Source: Microglena sp. YARC (taxonomy: Eukaryota; Chlorophyta; Chlorophyceae; Chlamydomonadales; Chlamydomonadaceae). From it: a stretch of 64,000 bases of DNA. This document shows, piece by piece, positions 52,911 through 62,784 of this stretch. A program made the position numbers and the translations under genes. The notes beneath the pieces were generated by a model. It did no database searches and was not told the origin of the DNA. It saw only the letters and a list, made by a program, of their open reading frames with translations. The stretch is taken from positions 60,950,595 to 61,014,594 of the forward strand of contig CM039462.1 in the NCBI GenBank assembly GCA_022414725.1. Reading direction: 5' to 3'. How positions within the stretch are numbered: position 1 is the first letter of the stretch; every line of letters starts with the position of its first letter.

Positions 52911-53605
52911 TGGGGGGGGGGGGGGGGAAGGGGGGTGGGGGGGGGGGGTATCTGTTGTGGTTTTGGGGTGGTTTGTAGCCCTGGTGCATAGGGTGACACA
53001 GTCCAGGTGTAGCCAAAAAGGCTAGAGGGACCTTCCCAACTCCGGGCAGGAGGACCGTAACAATTATGGACAGGAGGACTGTAAAAAGTGCAGCAGGAGG
53101 AGTGTAAAAAGTACGGCAGGAGGACCGTAAAAAGTGCGGCAGGAGGAGTGCAAAAAGTACGGCAGGAGGACCGTAAAAAGTACTGGCAGGAGGACTGTAA
53201 AAAGTACAAGCAGGAGGACAGTAAAAAGTATGGGCAGGAGGATTGTAAAAAGTACGGACAGGAGGATCGTAAAAAGTACGAACAGGAGCACAGTAAAAAG
53301 TATGGGCAGGAGGAGTGTAAAAAGTACAAACAGGAGGACAGTAAAAAGTATGGGCAGGAGGATCGTAAAAAGTACGAACAGGAGCACAGTAAAAGGTATG
53401 GGCAGGAGGACTGTCAAAAGTACGGACAGGAGGACCGAAAAAAGTACGGGCAGGAGGACCGTAAAAAATACGGGCAAGAGGACCGTAAAAAGTACGGACA
53501 AGAGGACCGTAAAAAGTACGAACAGGAGGACAGTAAAAAGTATGGGCAGGAGGATCGTAAAAAGTACAGGCAAGAGGGCCGTAGAAAGAATAGGCAGAAG
53601 GACCA
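52911..53605. repeat. Poly-G tract and 30-bp minisatellite (GTAAAAAGTACGGGCAGGAGGA)
   Basis: G-rich tract at 52911-52950, SINE-head piece at 52998-53045, then about 18 units of 30 bp. Period 30 keeps several frames open; not coding. Confidence 0.92.
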
Positions 53606-53703
53606 TAAAAAACACCACATGTGTGCAGAAACGAGCACCTACACACAGGTCATGCCATGGTAGAGGGTGTTTCATTTTCAGCCCCTCCTTATTATTCTAG
53701 AAT

Positions 53704-53779
53704 GATGTATGTATGTATGTATGTATGTATGTATGTATGTATGTATGTATGTATGTATGTATGTATGTATGTATGTGTG

Positions 53780-53815
<36 letters not shown>

Positions 53816-54010
53816 TGTATGTATGTATGTATGTACTAGTACGGTAGCCCGTGTGGCCGGTGGCCACACAGACACACATCACCCCTACCCCAATCATAAT
53901 AGGGTGCCCGTGGGGCTGGGTTACAGAATGGGCTACACATATGTCCTCACCTCCACCCCTCTCATAATCACAGTCATCGAGTTTCCCCCACATCAAATGC
54001 TGACGCATCT
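53704..54010 (-). mobile_element. Retroposon with (TATG)n tail, copy 2
   Basis: (TATG)n at 53705-53832, then TACTAGTACGGTAGCCCGTG and TGGCCGGTGGCC. Farther in, GGCTGGGTTACAGAATGGGC resembles the corresponding part of the copy at 61118. In minus orientation the microsatellite is the 3' tail. Confidence 0.55.
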
Positions 54011-54286
54011 GCCCCCCCCCCCCCCCCCCCTCCCCCCCCCCCCCAGCACCAACTACCCACACACTAATCCCTCCCCATGCATCCCTCCCCCACACACACA
54101 TCCCCCACTCTGCCCAAACCTCGACCAATCTCAAATTTGCCTCACCCCTTTACCCGCCAACACACACGCACTCCCCTGCTTCTCCGTTCCCATTAATCTG
54201 ATCTTCTCTCGGCCACTTCCCCCAGCAGATGGGTTTAACAGATTCGATTATGATGTTTCCAGCTGAGTTCGAAATCGCGCAGACGT

Positions 54287-54606
54287 TTGGACGTTTCGTC
54301 AGACGACGCGGACATGCGAAGACTTTTGGAAATTGCAAACGAACGTCTGCGCAGTTTCAGACTCAGCTTGAAAGATCGGAATTGCGCGAGAGCAAAGGGG
54401 CTTACGTGTAGCTTCCTCTTCGCGCATAGATACCTGGTTGGGCGTGCAAGCTGTTTCCCGAAAGGGCCTTCGCTCGGTCAACTATGTCACGCACTCGCTA
54501 CAGCTCAGCGCGAAAATAACCTTATCGTTGTAGGGTGTGAGTGGTGTGGGGTGGGACTGACTAAGGAGCTCGGTGCTCAACTTCGTACCGCAGGGTTTTT
54601 CGATGG
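54287..54606 (+). CDS. Possible exon running into palindrome (hypothetical)
   Basis: A frame encodes DVSSDDADMRRLLEIANERL, a Cys/Phe-rich middle and LTKELGAQLRTAGFF, ending at a good donor (GATG-GTAAGTAA, 54607). An acceptor-like GCGCAG lies at about 54280. The last 50 bases are the outer end of the 5.6-kb palindrome, so the same exon end occurs inverted at 60135-60184. No family recognised. Confidence 0.3.
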
Positions 54607-54857
54607 TAAGTAATTTATCTCTTTACAGTCCTGGCACCGTCCGATATATTGAAATCCGTATAATTCTAGTATTTTACTTCGGGGTATTTACCAATACTTC
54701 GCTATACTTCACTGTACTGCGTTAACTATCGTGGAAAGTACAATTACTCTTTCACTCTATTTCTACGGTACTTCAATCGGTATACTTTCAATTAGTAATT
54801 GAACCTCCATCGTAGTCGACTGGATGGTCGAAGTTGTTCACCGAGCTCCTTAGTCAG
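54557..54857. mobile_element. 301-bp unit with inverted ends CTGACTAAGGAGCTCGGTG (left arm)
   Basis: The left end CTGACTAAGGAGCTCGGTGC then TCAACTTCG and the inverted right end at 54830-54857 (GAAGTTGTTCACCGAGCTCC, TTAGTCAG) form imperfect terminal repeats of about 28 bp. The outer end coincides with the palindrome end. No coding capacity of its own; the mirror copy is 59884-60184. Confidence 0.6.
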
Positions 54858-55142
54858 TAAGAGATGCGGACATTCGGGGAGATACCAATATGATACGAGA
54901 GAGTAACGTGTGGTAGGATTAGTAGGGAAATCAGGATTATTACAAGGGGAATACTAGGAGGATACTAGGAGGATACCAGGCGAGTTCTATGGGATATACT
55001 GCGACACAGGGGAGTTTACATGGGGATACACTTGTATCGGTGTGCAAGTTCCTATAAAAAGAATAAGTGACATATAGGGCAATAACAGGGGTATGACGGC
55101 AAACACACGACAAGGCTATGAAACATGGGGTGTGCACTTTGA

Positions 55143-55751
55143 TCAACACGATACTTCGAAGTCAAGGAAGTGACATTTATGGAACTTGTATACATGCCGT
55201 GAGATGTTAGAGGGGTCGATGGATTCCTTACAATAGGGACACGGGGAGGCAGATGATGAATGGTTCTTCGTATGCCGAATCAACTCCCATTGGTAGATGA
55301 AAGATGCAGGACATGTCTCACACACATAAGCACGGTTCGCCTGATGAAACGATATGTGCTCCTTCAACTCTGTACTAGTGGCGAAACTCTTAGGACAATA
55401 ACGACATTGATGAGGAGTAGTTGAAACCCTGTGGCTAATCATGTGAATCGGCACGTCATCCGTAGTAGTGAAACATTTCTTACACTCTTTGCATTCTAAC
55501 TCATGGCTCATAACGTGTTTCTTCAAGTCAGAAGCAGTCTGGAAAATCTCAGCACACACACTGCAAATGTGGCATTTGTGGGTATTCAACGAGGACTTCT
55601 GTGTGAATCCCTTATTACAAGACGTACACACAAATGGCCGTTCACCAGAATGTATCATGATGTGGCGCTTCAAGCTGTACTCTGTCTTGTAAACTTTCTG
55701 ACATTCATTACACACAAATCAAGAGAGTTTATCCATTGACTTAGTTGACAT
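55143..55751 (-). pseudogene. C2H2 zinc-finger protein, left-arm copy with nonsense codon
   Basis: Mirror of the intact gene at 58990-59625. Codon 11 region reads CTC TCT TGA instead of CTC TTT GGA, giving a stop after MSTKSMDKLS; the stop codon at the 3' end is also earlier (EVSC then stop). The finger array itself is intact, so initiation at the next Met (MCNECQKV) could still make a 190-aa protein. Other changes: CTSCNKGFTQK versus CASCNKGFTQE, DDVPIHM versus DDLRIHM. Probably non-functional or N-terminally shortened. Confidence 0.75.
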
Positions 55752-55762
55752 TGTTCAGGCCT

Positions 55763-55866
55763 TTAGCTGATTTTCAATTGGATACAACGAACCTTTAACT
55801 GATTTCAATTGGGTGTAACGGAGCTTTAACTGATTTGATATGAGAGATAGTGAGGCTTACCTGATT
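55763..55866 (-). promoter_or_regulatory. AATCAGTTAAAG repeats upstream of the zinc-finger copy (left arm)
   Basis: Four near-copies of ATCAGTTAAAG/ATCAGGTAAG on the minus strand; mirror of 58876-58985. Confidence 0.45.
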
Positions 55867-55889
55867 TCATTTTTATATCATTAATCTCA

Positions 55890-56160
55890 CTCACAGGAAC
55901 TGGATGAGATTTGAATGACTTGGGGATACCTCAGGGAGTATAGGGATATATAAGGGGGGAGTGCATGTGAGTACCGGGGAGTACCAGGGGAGTGCAGGGA
56001 GAGTATGGGGGGGAGTACCAGGGGAGTGCAAGGAAAGTATCGGGGGAGTACCAGGGGAGTACCAGGGGGAGTACGAGGGGAAGTGGGATGAAGACACAGG
56101 GTAAGGGAGAGTACCGGGGGAAGTGGGATGAAGACACAGGGTAACAATGTTACACAATCC
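55890..56160. repeat. GGGGAGTACCAG minisatellite (left arm)
   Basis: Irregular 10-20-bp units (GGGGGAGTACCAGGGGAGTG); mirror of 58615-58850. Confidence 0.88.
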
Positions 56161-56239
56161 AACTCTCGCGCCAGACTATAAAAGCAGAAGCTGTCATTAT
56201 CAACTCAGGGGGTTGATCTACACTACAGGCTATTCGCTA

Positions 56240-56645
56240 TAACATACACACCTTTGCACACACGTGACTCAATGCTATAGCTTCCAGACAGCTCCCAACA
56301 ATGAAATCACACTAGACACACTCATCACATTACTTAAACCCTAAACCCTTCCTACTGGCGCATCCTATGCAAACGAATGTGGCTCAAATGCTGTAGCTTC
56401 CAGACAGCTCCCAACAATGAATCACACTAGACACACTCGTCACATTACTTAGCAGAAGCCTACTAGCGCATCCTATGCAAACGAATGTGGCTCAATGCTT
56501 GCAGCTTCCAGGCAGCTACCAACAATGAATCACACTCATCACATTACTTAGCAAGCCTACTAGCGCATCCTATGCAAACGAATGTGGGTCAATGCTTGCA
56601 GCTTCCAGGCAGGTACCAACAATGAATCACACTCCAAGTGACTGA
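56240..56645. repeat. About 110-bp tandem repeats (left arm)
   Basis: Four units with GCAGCTTCCAGGCAGCTACC, AACAATGAATCACACTC, CATCACATTACTTAGC and GCATCCTATGCAAACGAATG; mirror at 58245-58540. Confidence 0.88.
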
Positions 56646-56701
56646 CAGTCACTACATTATACTGCTTACGGAGGGGATGCCATATATGGGGCCTCGGGTT
56701 T

Positions 56702-57374
56702 CTAGGTCTTCAGTGGGCGCCCACGCTTTTTTTGGACAATGGGGTCAGACCCCCCTTGTGGAGCGCTTGATCCCCCTACTGCAGCTGTCAAAGCTGGAGT
56801 CACGGTCTTCGGTGGGCGCCCACGCTTCTTCACGACAAGGGGGGTGGTGGTGGGCGAGGCGCTTGGTTCTCCTTCTACAGCTGCCAAAGCTGGGGGGCAG
56901 AGTTTGGGTGGGCGGCCAAGCTTCTTCTTCACGACAAGGGGGGCGGTGGTGGGCGAGGCGCTTGGTTCTCCTTCTACAGCTGCCAAAGCTGGGGGGCAGA
57001 GTTTGGGTGGGCGGCCAAGCTTCTTCTTCACGACAAGGGGGGCGGTGGTGGGCGAGGCGCTTGGTTCTCCTTCTACAGCTGCCAAAGCTGGGTGGCAGAG
57101 TTTGGGTGGGCGGCCAAGCTTCTTCTTCACGACAAGGGGTGCGGTCGTGACTAGCCCATTCAGCGAGCCATATTTCTGATTGTGTCGTTTCCTCTTTCCA
57201 CCAGGCTTGACAACAACAGGCTCGTCAGCACCGGGTTTCTTTGTGCCAGGCTTGTCAGCGACAAGCTCGTCAACGGGCTTCTCTGTGCCAGGCTTGTCAG
57301 CGACATGCTCGTTAGCACCGGGATTCTCTGTGCCAGGCTTGTCAGCGACAGGCTCGTCAACGGGTTTCTGTGCC
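56702..57374 (-). pseudogene. AT-hook repeat protein, left-arm copy (5' end cut at palindrome centre)
   Basis: From the centre leftwards the minus strand encodes repeats of KPGTEKPVDEPVADKPG, then GGKRKRHNQKYGSLNG, and three VVKKKLGRPPKLC units spaced by PALAAVEGEPSASPTT, then VVKKRGRPPKT and VQKKRGRPLKT before the stop. K-x-GRP-x-K is the AT-hook core that binds the minor groove of AT-rich DNA, so five AT-hooks are present and a chromatin role is likely for the original gene. The frame remains open to 57598 across the centre, but that part is antisense of the other arm. No genuine start codon is visible; the gene was truncated when the palindrome formed. Confidence 0.72.
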
Positions 57375-58177
57375 AGGCAGAGAAACCTATTGACGAGCCT
57401 GTCGCTGACAAGCTTGGCACAAAGAATCCAGGTGCTGACGAGCCTGTCGCTGACAAGCCTGGCACAGAGAAGCCCGTTGACGAGCCAGTCGCTGACAAGC
57501 CTGGCACAGAGAAACCCGGTGCTGACGAGCCTGTCGCTGACAAGCCAGGCGCTGACAAGCCTGGCGCTGTCAAGCCTGGTGGAAAGAGGAAACGACACAA
57601 TCAGAAATATGGCTCGCTGAATGGGCTAGTCACGACCGCCCCCCTTGTCGTGAAGAAGAAGCTTGGCCGCCCACCCAAACTCTGCCCCCCAGCTTTGGCA
57701 GCTGTAGAAGGAGAACCAAGCGCCTCGCCCACCACCGCCCCCCTTGTCGTGAAGAAGAAGCTTGGCCGCCCACCCAAACTCTGCCCCCAGCTTTGGCAGC
57801 TGTAGAAGGAGAACCAAGCGCCTCGCCCACCACCGCCCCCCTTGTCGTGAAGAAGAAGCTTGGCCGCCCACCCAAACTCTGCCCCCCAGCTTTGGCAGCT
57901 GTTAGAAGGAGAACCAAGCGCCTCGCCCACCACCGCCCCCCTTGTTGTGAAGAAGAAGCTTGGCCGTCCACCCAAACTCTGCCCCCCAGCTTTGGCAGCT
58001 GTAGAAGGAGAACCAAGCGCCTCGCCCACCACCACCCCCCTTGTCGTGAAGAAGCGTGGGCGCCCACCGAAGACCGTGACTCCAGCTTTGGCAGCTGCAG
58101 TAGGGGGATCAAGCGCTCCACAAGGGGGGTCTGACCCCATTGTCCAGAAAAAGCGTGGGCGCCCACTGAAGACCTAG
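57374..58177 (+). pseudogene. AT-hook repeat protein, right-arm copy with two frameshifts
   Basis: Same protein as the left-arm copy: KPIDEPVADKLG-type acidic repeats, GGKRKRHNQKYG, and now four KKKLGRPPKLC units plus KKRGRPPKT and KKRGRPLKT. A C-run one base short (CTCTGCCCCCAGC, about 57787) shifts the frame, and an extra T (GCTGTTAGAAGG, about 57903) restores it, so one repeat is read out of frame with a stop. It also begins at the palindrome centre without a true start. The arms thus differ in AT-hook number (5 versus 6). Confidence 0.72.
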
Positions 58178-58244
58178 AAACCCGAGGCCCCATATATGGC
58201 ATCCCCTCCGTAAGCAGTATAATGTAGTGACTGTCAGTCACTTG

Positions 58245-58560
58245 GAGTGTGATTCATTGTTGGTACCTGCCTGGAAGCTGCAAGCATTGACCATCATTCG
58301 TTTGCATAGGATGCGCTAGTAGGCTTGCTAAGTAATGTGATGAGTGTGATTCATTGTTGGTAGCTGCCTGGAAGCTGCAAGCATTGAGCCACATTCGTTT
58401 GCATAGGATGCGCTAGTAGGAAGGGTTTAGGGTTTAAGTAATGTGATGAGTGTGTCTAGTGTGATTTCATTGTTGGGAGCTGTCTGGAAGCTATAGCATT
58501 GAGTCACGTGTGTGCAAAGGTGTGTATGTTATAGCGAATAGCCTGTAGTGTAGATCAACC
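58245..58560. repeat. About 110-bp tandem repeats (right arm)
   Basis: Mirror of 56240-56645, with one fewer unit (about three rather than four). Confidence 0.85.
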
Positions 58561-58614
58561 CCCTGAGTTGATAATGACAGCTTCTGCTTTTATAGTCTGG
58601 CGCGAGAGTTGGAT

Positions 58615-58850
58615 TGTGTAACATTGTTACCCTGTGTCTTCATCCCACTTCCCCCGGTACTCTCCCTTGCACTCCCTGGTACTCCCCTGGTACTCCCCCG
58701 ATACTTTCCCTGCACTCCCCTGGTACTCCCCCCCATACTCTCCATGCACTCCCCTGGTACTCCCCGGTACTCCCCTACACTCCCCCCTTATATATCCCTA
58801 TACTCCCTAAGGTATCCCCAAGTCATTCAAATCTCATCCAGTTCCTATGA
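58615..58850. repeat. CCCCTGGTACTCC minisatellite (right arm)
   Basis: Mirror of 55890-56160, slightly shorter. Confidence 0.88.
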
Positions 58851-58875
58851 GTGAGATTAATGATATAAAAATGAA

Positions 58876-58985
58876 ATCAGTTAAGCCTCACTATCTCTCA
58901 TATCAAATCAGTTAAAGCTCCGTTACACCCAATTGAAATCAGTTAAAGGTTCGTTGTATCCAATTGAAAATCAGTTAAAGGCCTG
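58876..58985 (+). promoter_or_regulatory. Four AATCAGTTAAAG repeats upstream of the zinc-finger gene
   Basis: AATCAGTTAAG/AATCAGTTAAAG occurs four times at intervals of about 30 bp, the last ending 8 bp before the ATG at 58990. Some units also share CAATTGAAA. Such a regular array next to a start codon could be a binding site cluster for the encoded zinc-finger protein or another factor; inferred. Confidence 0.45.
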
Positions 58986-58989
58986 AACA

Positions 58990-59625
58990 ATGTCAACTAA
59001 GTCAATGGATAAACTCTTTGGATTTGTGTGTAATGAATGTCAGAAAGTTTACAAGACAGAGTACAGCTTGAAGCGCCACATCATGATACATTCTGGTGAA
59101 CGGCCATTTGTGTGTGCGTCTTGTAATAAGGGATTCACACAGGAGTCCTCGTTGAATACCCACAGATGCCACATTTGCAGTGTGTGTGCTGAGATTTTCC
59201 AGACTGCTTCTGACTTGAAGAAACACGTTATGAGCCATGAGTTAGAATGCAAAGAGTGTAAGAAATGTTTCACTACTACGGATGACCTGCGGATTCACAT
59301 GATTAGCCACAGAGTTTCAACTACTCCTCATCAATGTCGTTATTGTCCTAAGAGTTTCGCCACTAGTACAGAGTTGAAGGAGCACATATCGTTTCATCAG
59401 GCGAACCGTGCTTATGTGTGTGAGATATGTCCTGCATCTTTCATCTACCAATGGGAGTTGATTCGGCATACGAAGAACCATTCATCATCTGCCTCCCCGT
59501 GTCCCTATTGTAAGGAACCCATCGACCCCTCTAACATCTCACGGCATGTATACAAGTTCCATAAATGTCACTTCCTTGACTTCGAAGTATCGTGTCGATC
59601 AAAGTGCACACCCCATGTTTCATAG
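58990..59625 (+). CDS. C2H2 zinc-finger protein, intact right-arm copy (211 aa)
   Basis: The intronless frame from ATG (MSTKSMDKLFGFVCNECQKV) to TAG holds about seven zinc fingers: FVCNECQ...HIMIH (14-34), FVCASCN...HRCHIC (42-64, irregular), CSVCAEIF...HVMSH (64-85), CKECKKCF...HMISH (89-109), CRYCPKSF...HISFH (117-137), CEICPASF...HTKNH (145-165) and CPYCKEPI...HVYKFH (171-192). TGEKP-like linkers are largely absent except HSGERPF. C2H2 arrays bind DNA or RNA; the nucleus is the expected location. It faces away from the AT-hook gene and lies in the right arm of the palindrome. The left-arm copy has a nonsense codon, so this one is the probable functional copy. No specific orthologue recognised. 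Confidence 0.85.
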   Translation: MSTKSMDKLFGFVCNECQKVYKTEYSLKRHIMIHSGERPFVCASCNKGFTQESSLNTHRCHICSVCAEIFQTASDLKKHVMSHELECKECKKCFTTTDDLRIHMISHRVSTTPHQCRYCPKSFATSTELKEHISFHQANRAYVCEICPASFIYQWELIRHTKNHSSSASPCPYCKEPIDPSNISRHVYKFHKCHFLDFEVSCRSKCTPHVS

Positions 59626-59883
59626 CCTTGTCGTGTGTTTGCCGTCATACCCCTGTTATTGCCCTATATGTCACTTATTCTTTTTATAGGAACTTGCACA
59701 CCGATACAAGTGTATCCCCATGTAAACTCCCCTGTGTCGCAGTATATCCCATAGAACTTGCCTGGTTTCCTCCTAGTATCCTCCTAGTATTCCCCTTGTA
59801 ATAATCCTGATTTCCCTACTAATCCTACCACACGTTACTCTCTCGTATCATATTGGTATCTCCCCGAATGTCCGCATTTCTTA

Positions 59884-60184
59884 CTGACTAAGGAGCTCGG
59901 TGAACAATTTCGACCATCCAGTCGACTACGATGGAGGTTCAATTACTAATTGAAAGTATACCGATTGAAGTACCGTAGAAATAGAGTGAAAGAGTAATTG
60001 TACTTTCCACGATAGTTAGCGCAGTACAGTGAAGTATAGCGAAGTATTGGTAAATACCCCGAAGTAAAATACTAGAATTATACGAATTTCAATTAAACGG
60101 ACGGTGCCAGGACTGTAAAGAGATAAATTACTTACCATCGAAAAACCCTGCGGTACGAAGTTGAGCACCGAGCTCCTTAGTCAG
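59884..60184. mobile_element. 301-bp unit with inverted ends CTGACTAAGGAGCTCGGTG (right arm)
   Basis: Mirror of 54557-54857; both ends carry CTGACTAAGGAGCTCGGTG in inverted orientation. Confidence 0.6.
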
Positions 60185-60185
60185 T

Positions 60186-60714
60186 GGTGGGGGGGGAAGA
60201 TCTTGAAGAGGTATTGCACGCGGTGCAAGGAGCACGCAGCAAGAAGGAAGTCGGACGTCGGAGGAACGTCACAGGGTTGCAGGGACTTAGATCGTGCAGA
60301 GATACCATGAGCCGCGCCAGTGTCTAAGCTCGCAGCAAGATGAATGTATCAATAGAGCCTGCAGAAAGGCTGGAGAATGGAAGACAACTACCTCCAATCA
60401 CGAATCAGGCGATGTGATAGCGACTCAGGCTATGTGATAGCATAATGCGATGACGAATGTAATGCTGAGATGAAGAAAGAAGTGTGCATGCGTGAGCCAA
60501 GTGAAAGTCAAGGGCCAGCCGAATCATGAGCCGAAGTGAAAGTTCTAGAGCATGAGCCGCAGGTCGCTCCGTGAAGCAATACACTGAAAACTATTATTCC
60601 GAGCGCCGTGCAAAGCGATCTGAGGGTCAGCAAATGACCTCCGAGGAGAGGATCTCCTCACTCATTTCATTGCAATTCATTGCAGTCACAGTATGGGAGG
60701 CAGTTGTGGACATG
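60186..60714. other. No recognisable gene
   Basis: GA-rich sequence beyond the palindrome; GTGTGCATGCGTGAGCCAAG (60482) weakly recalls the dispersed repeat at 42240 and 61890. Confidence 0.3.
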
Positions 60715-60905
60715 AAATGAGCGCGCGCATAGCTCAGCGCATCTGCTGTTTCGGCAATTGAAATCGCTGGGCGAAGACTTGGGTGTACGGAAAGTCGGTT
60801 GCAAGTCGGTTACACTTCGCACGCCCATGGCACGTGGGTACGCGATGATGACACCACCACGCCCACGACCACGACCGCGACCACGACCATGATTTCTTTA
60901 TATAT
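60715..60905 (+). mobile_element. Possible tRNA-derived retroposon head before (TATG)n
   Basis: GCGCGCATAGCTCAGCGCAT resembles a tRNA A box region (TAGCTCAGCGC); the sequence continues to TTTATATATATAGATG and the (TATG)n tract. No intact tRNA fold could be drawn and the B box is poor. Confidence 0.25.
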
Positions 60906-60907
60906 AT

Positions 60908-61118
60908 AGATGTATGTATGTATGTATGTATGTATGTATGTATTCATGTATGTATGTATGTATGTATGTATGTATGTATGTATGTATGTATGCATGTATG
61001 TATGTATGTATGTACGTATGTATGTGTGTATGCATGTATGTATGTATGTATGTATGTATGTATGTATGCATGCATGTATGTATGTATGTATGTATGTATG
61101 TATGTATGTATGTATGTA
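60908..61118. repeat. (TATG)n microsatellite
   Basis: About 52 tetranucleotides with few interruptions; the YIHT and MYVC frames are not genes. Confidence 0.97.
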
Positions 61119-61560
61119 CTAGTACATTGCCCGAGTGGCCGAGGCCACCCGCCACACCACCCACCCAGGTCCTGGGTCCTGTTCTGGCTTGGGTTACATA
61201 ACGTGCATCGCCCTTGAACGTACACCCTCCGCCCCCCCCCCCTTACTCACATGCACACAGTCAAGATATGTCCCCCTTTGCAAAATATCTAACACATGCC
61301 CACTTCCTTTCCTTACTAAAAATATACCCCCCCCACCCCCCAGCCCCCAGGACCTGGGTAACATATCGGGTTACGTCCTTGTATGTACCCCCCCTACCCA
61401 AATGTATCACACACAAACCATTCCAACTCAACCCAAGCCAGACCCACAGCCTCCACACATTTCTGAAACCCTCCTTGCCCCTCACCCCACCCCATGTACA
61501 CACTTTCTCTTTCTTTCCCCTCCCCTCGCCCCAAGCATCCCCACCCATGGTGGGTCAACC
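61118..61560 (-). mobile_element. Retroposon with (TATG)n tail, copy 3
   Basis: TACTAGTACATTGCCCGAGT then GGCCGAGGCCACC follows the microsatellite as at 53832. Two internal GGGTTAC blocks (61190 and 61365) and C-rich stretches follow. No frame with recognisable motifs. Confidence 0.5.
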
Positions 61561-61617
61561 TGCAGCTGTTGCTTTGACCAGGAAGTTCCAGCCAGTCTTC
61601 TATCGCAACATGCTAAG

Positions 61618-62460
61618 CTACCGATGTATCAATGCTTGAAACAATGAAAAGATATTGGATGAGGGGTGCAAGGGCCATATCGCGATTATATGGTAGAAAT
61701 CTTCGAATTCCGTCCGATCAACACCTGCTGAATCAAAAATCGCAGCGCCGTGCTTAACGATCATCGATACAATGAAAAGAGATTGCATAGATAGGATTGC
61801 ATATATAGGAGCGGTCCAAGTGTGAGAAATGGGAAGGAAATGGCTGCTCGCATCCACTGGCTGCCAACCGTGACACAATTGATGCACAGGCATGGTGAAA
61901 GTGCGCATGCGTGAAGTGAATGGTGGCAACGCTCGCAGGCGGAAGAGCGCTGAGGATCGAATGGGCGCCTGACGAGAACTCAGAACGTATATTGACGCTG
62001 AGGATCGAATGGGCGCCCAATGAGAACTCAGAATGTATTTTGAGAATTCGAATGCCCCTGGCTCTTCATGCGAGAGTCTGGGTGAGGAACAGGGGAGGGA
62101 GGTATGGAAGCCTAGGCACAAAGATCGCTGGTGAGAAAGAATTGCGCATGATTGGGGAAAGAGATTTGAAGTTCCGGGGTTGCGAGAAAGTTGCGAGTAT
62201 CCATTTCCATTCCCAGCACGTCCAGGCTGACCTACAGCATTTGCCAAACGCCGTCTCTGATTTGCATCGCTCCTATGCTCTTCGGCATGTAGAGCTCGCC
62301 TTTCGCTGTGAAGAGCTCGCTGGCTGGCTGTTTTTGTCGCCCGTCTGCCTACATCTTGTTGATTGTGCGCATTCATGGCATCGAGGAGCAGAAGATTACA
62401 GACAATTAGTCTGAGCGCCATTCTTGGTTTTGACGCTCAGATCGGGTGGGTGGGTGACTC
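61618..62460. repeat. Dispersed repeat region (GTGCGCATGCGTGAAGTGAA)
   Basis: 61805-61960 resembles 42130-42300 (AGTGCGCATGCGTGAAGTGA, ATGGTGGCAACGCTCGCAGG). A 48-bp stretch is duplicated (GCTGAGGATCGAATGGGCGC at 61950 and 61998). A 267-codon minus-strand frame spans it but consists of this repeat material; I do not regard it as a gene. Confidence 0.5.
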
Positions 62461-62574
62461 GCTATGAGTATCTCGGTAATTAAGCCAAAGCCAGCTAGCG
62501 TCGGCATGAAAAGTTCGCATGAAAAGTTCGCGAACTTTTCTCAGAAATCCGTGTATGTCTTTATATATATATAG

Positions 62575-62784
62575 ATGTATGTATGTATGTATGTATGTAT
62601 GTATGTATGTATGTATGTATGTATGCATGAATGTATGTATGTATGTATGTATGTATGTATGTATGTATGTATGTATGTATGTATGTATGTATGTATGTTT
62701 GTATGTATGTATGTTTGTATGTATGTATGTATGTATGTATGTATGTATGTATGTATGTATGTATGTATGTATGTATGTATGTAT
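62575..62784. repeat. (TATG)n microsatellite preceded by TATATATATAGATG
   Basis: About 52 tetranucleotides. The junction CTTTATATATATATAGATGT is the same as at 60895, so both may be seeded by one retroposon family. Confidence 0.97.

Larger units (their letters stand above)
54556..60185. repeat. 5.6-kb near-perfect palindrome (arms about 2.8 kb, centre about 57374)
   Basis: From ACTGACTAAGGAGCTCGGTG at 54556 the sequence is mirrored to CACCGAGCTCCTTAGTCAGT at 60166-60185. The centre lies at GGTTTCTGTGCC-A-GGCAGAGAAACC with practically no spacer. Arms differ by scattered substitutions and small indels. Each arm holds, from outside in: a 301-bp TIR-ended unit, a C2H2 zinc-finger gene, a GTACTCCCCTGG repeat, CACACTCATCACATTAC repeats, and an AT-hook repeat gene truncated at the centre. 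Confidence 0.93.

Noticed and set aside
53088..53700. 190-codon frames of KKYGQED / VKSTGRRT type
   Set aside because: 30-bp minisatellite; both strands and several frames open.
57182..57805. AT-hook protein with an N-terminus MSFPLSTRLDNNRL...
   Set aside because: The first 60 codons are the antisense of the other palindrome arm; not a genuine N-terminus.
61618..62421. 267-codon minus-strand frame as a gene
   Set aside because: It consists of a dispersed repeat also seen at 42120-42370, has no motif and an unlikely composition.
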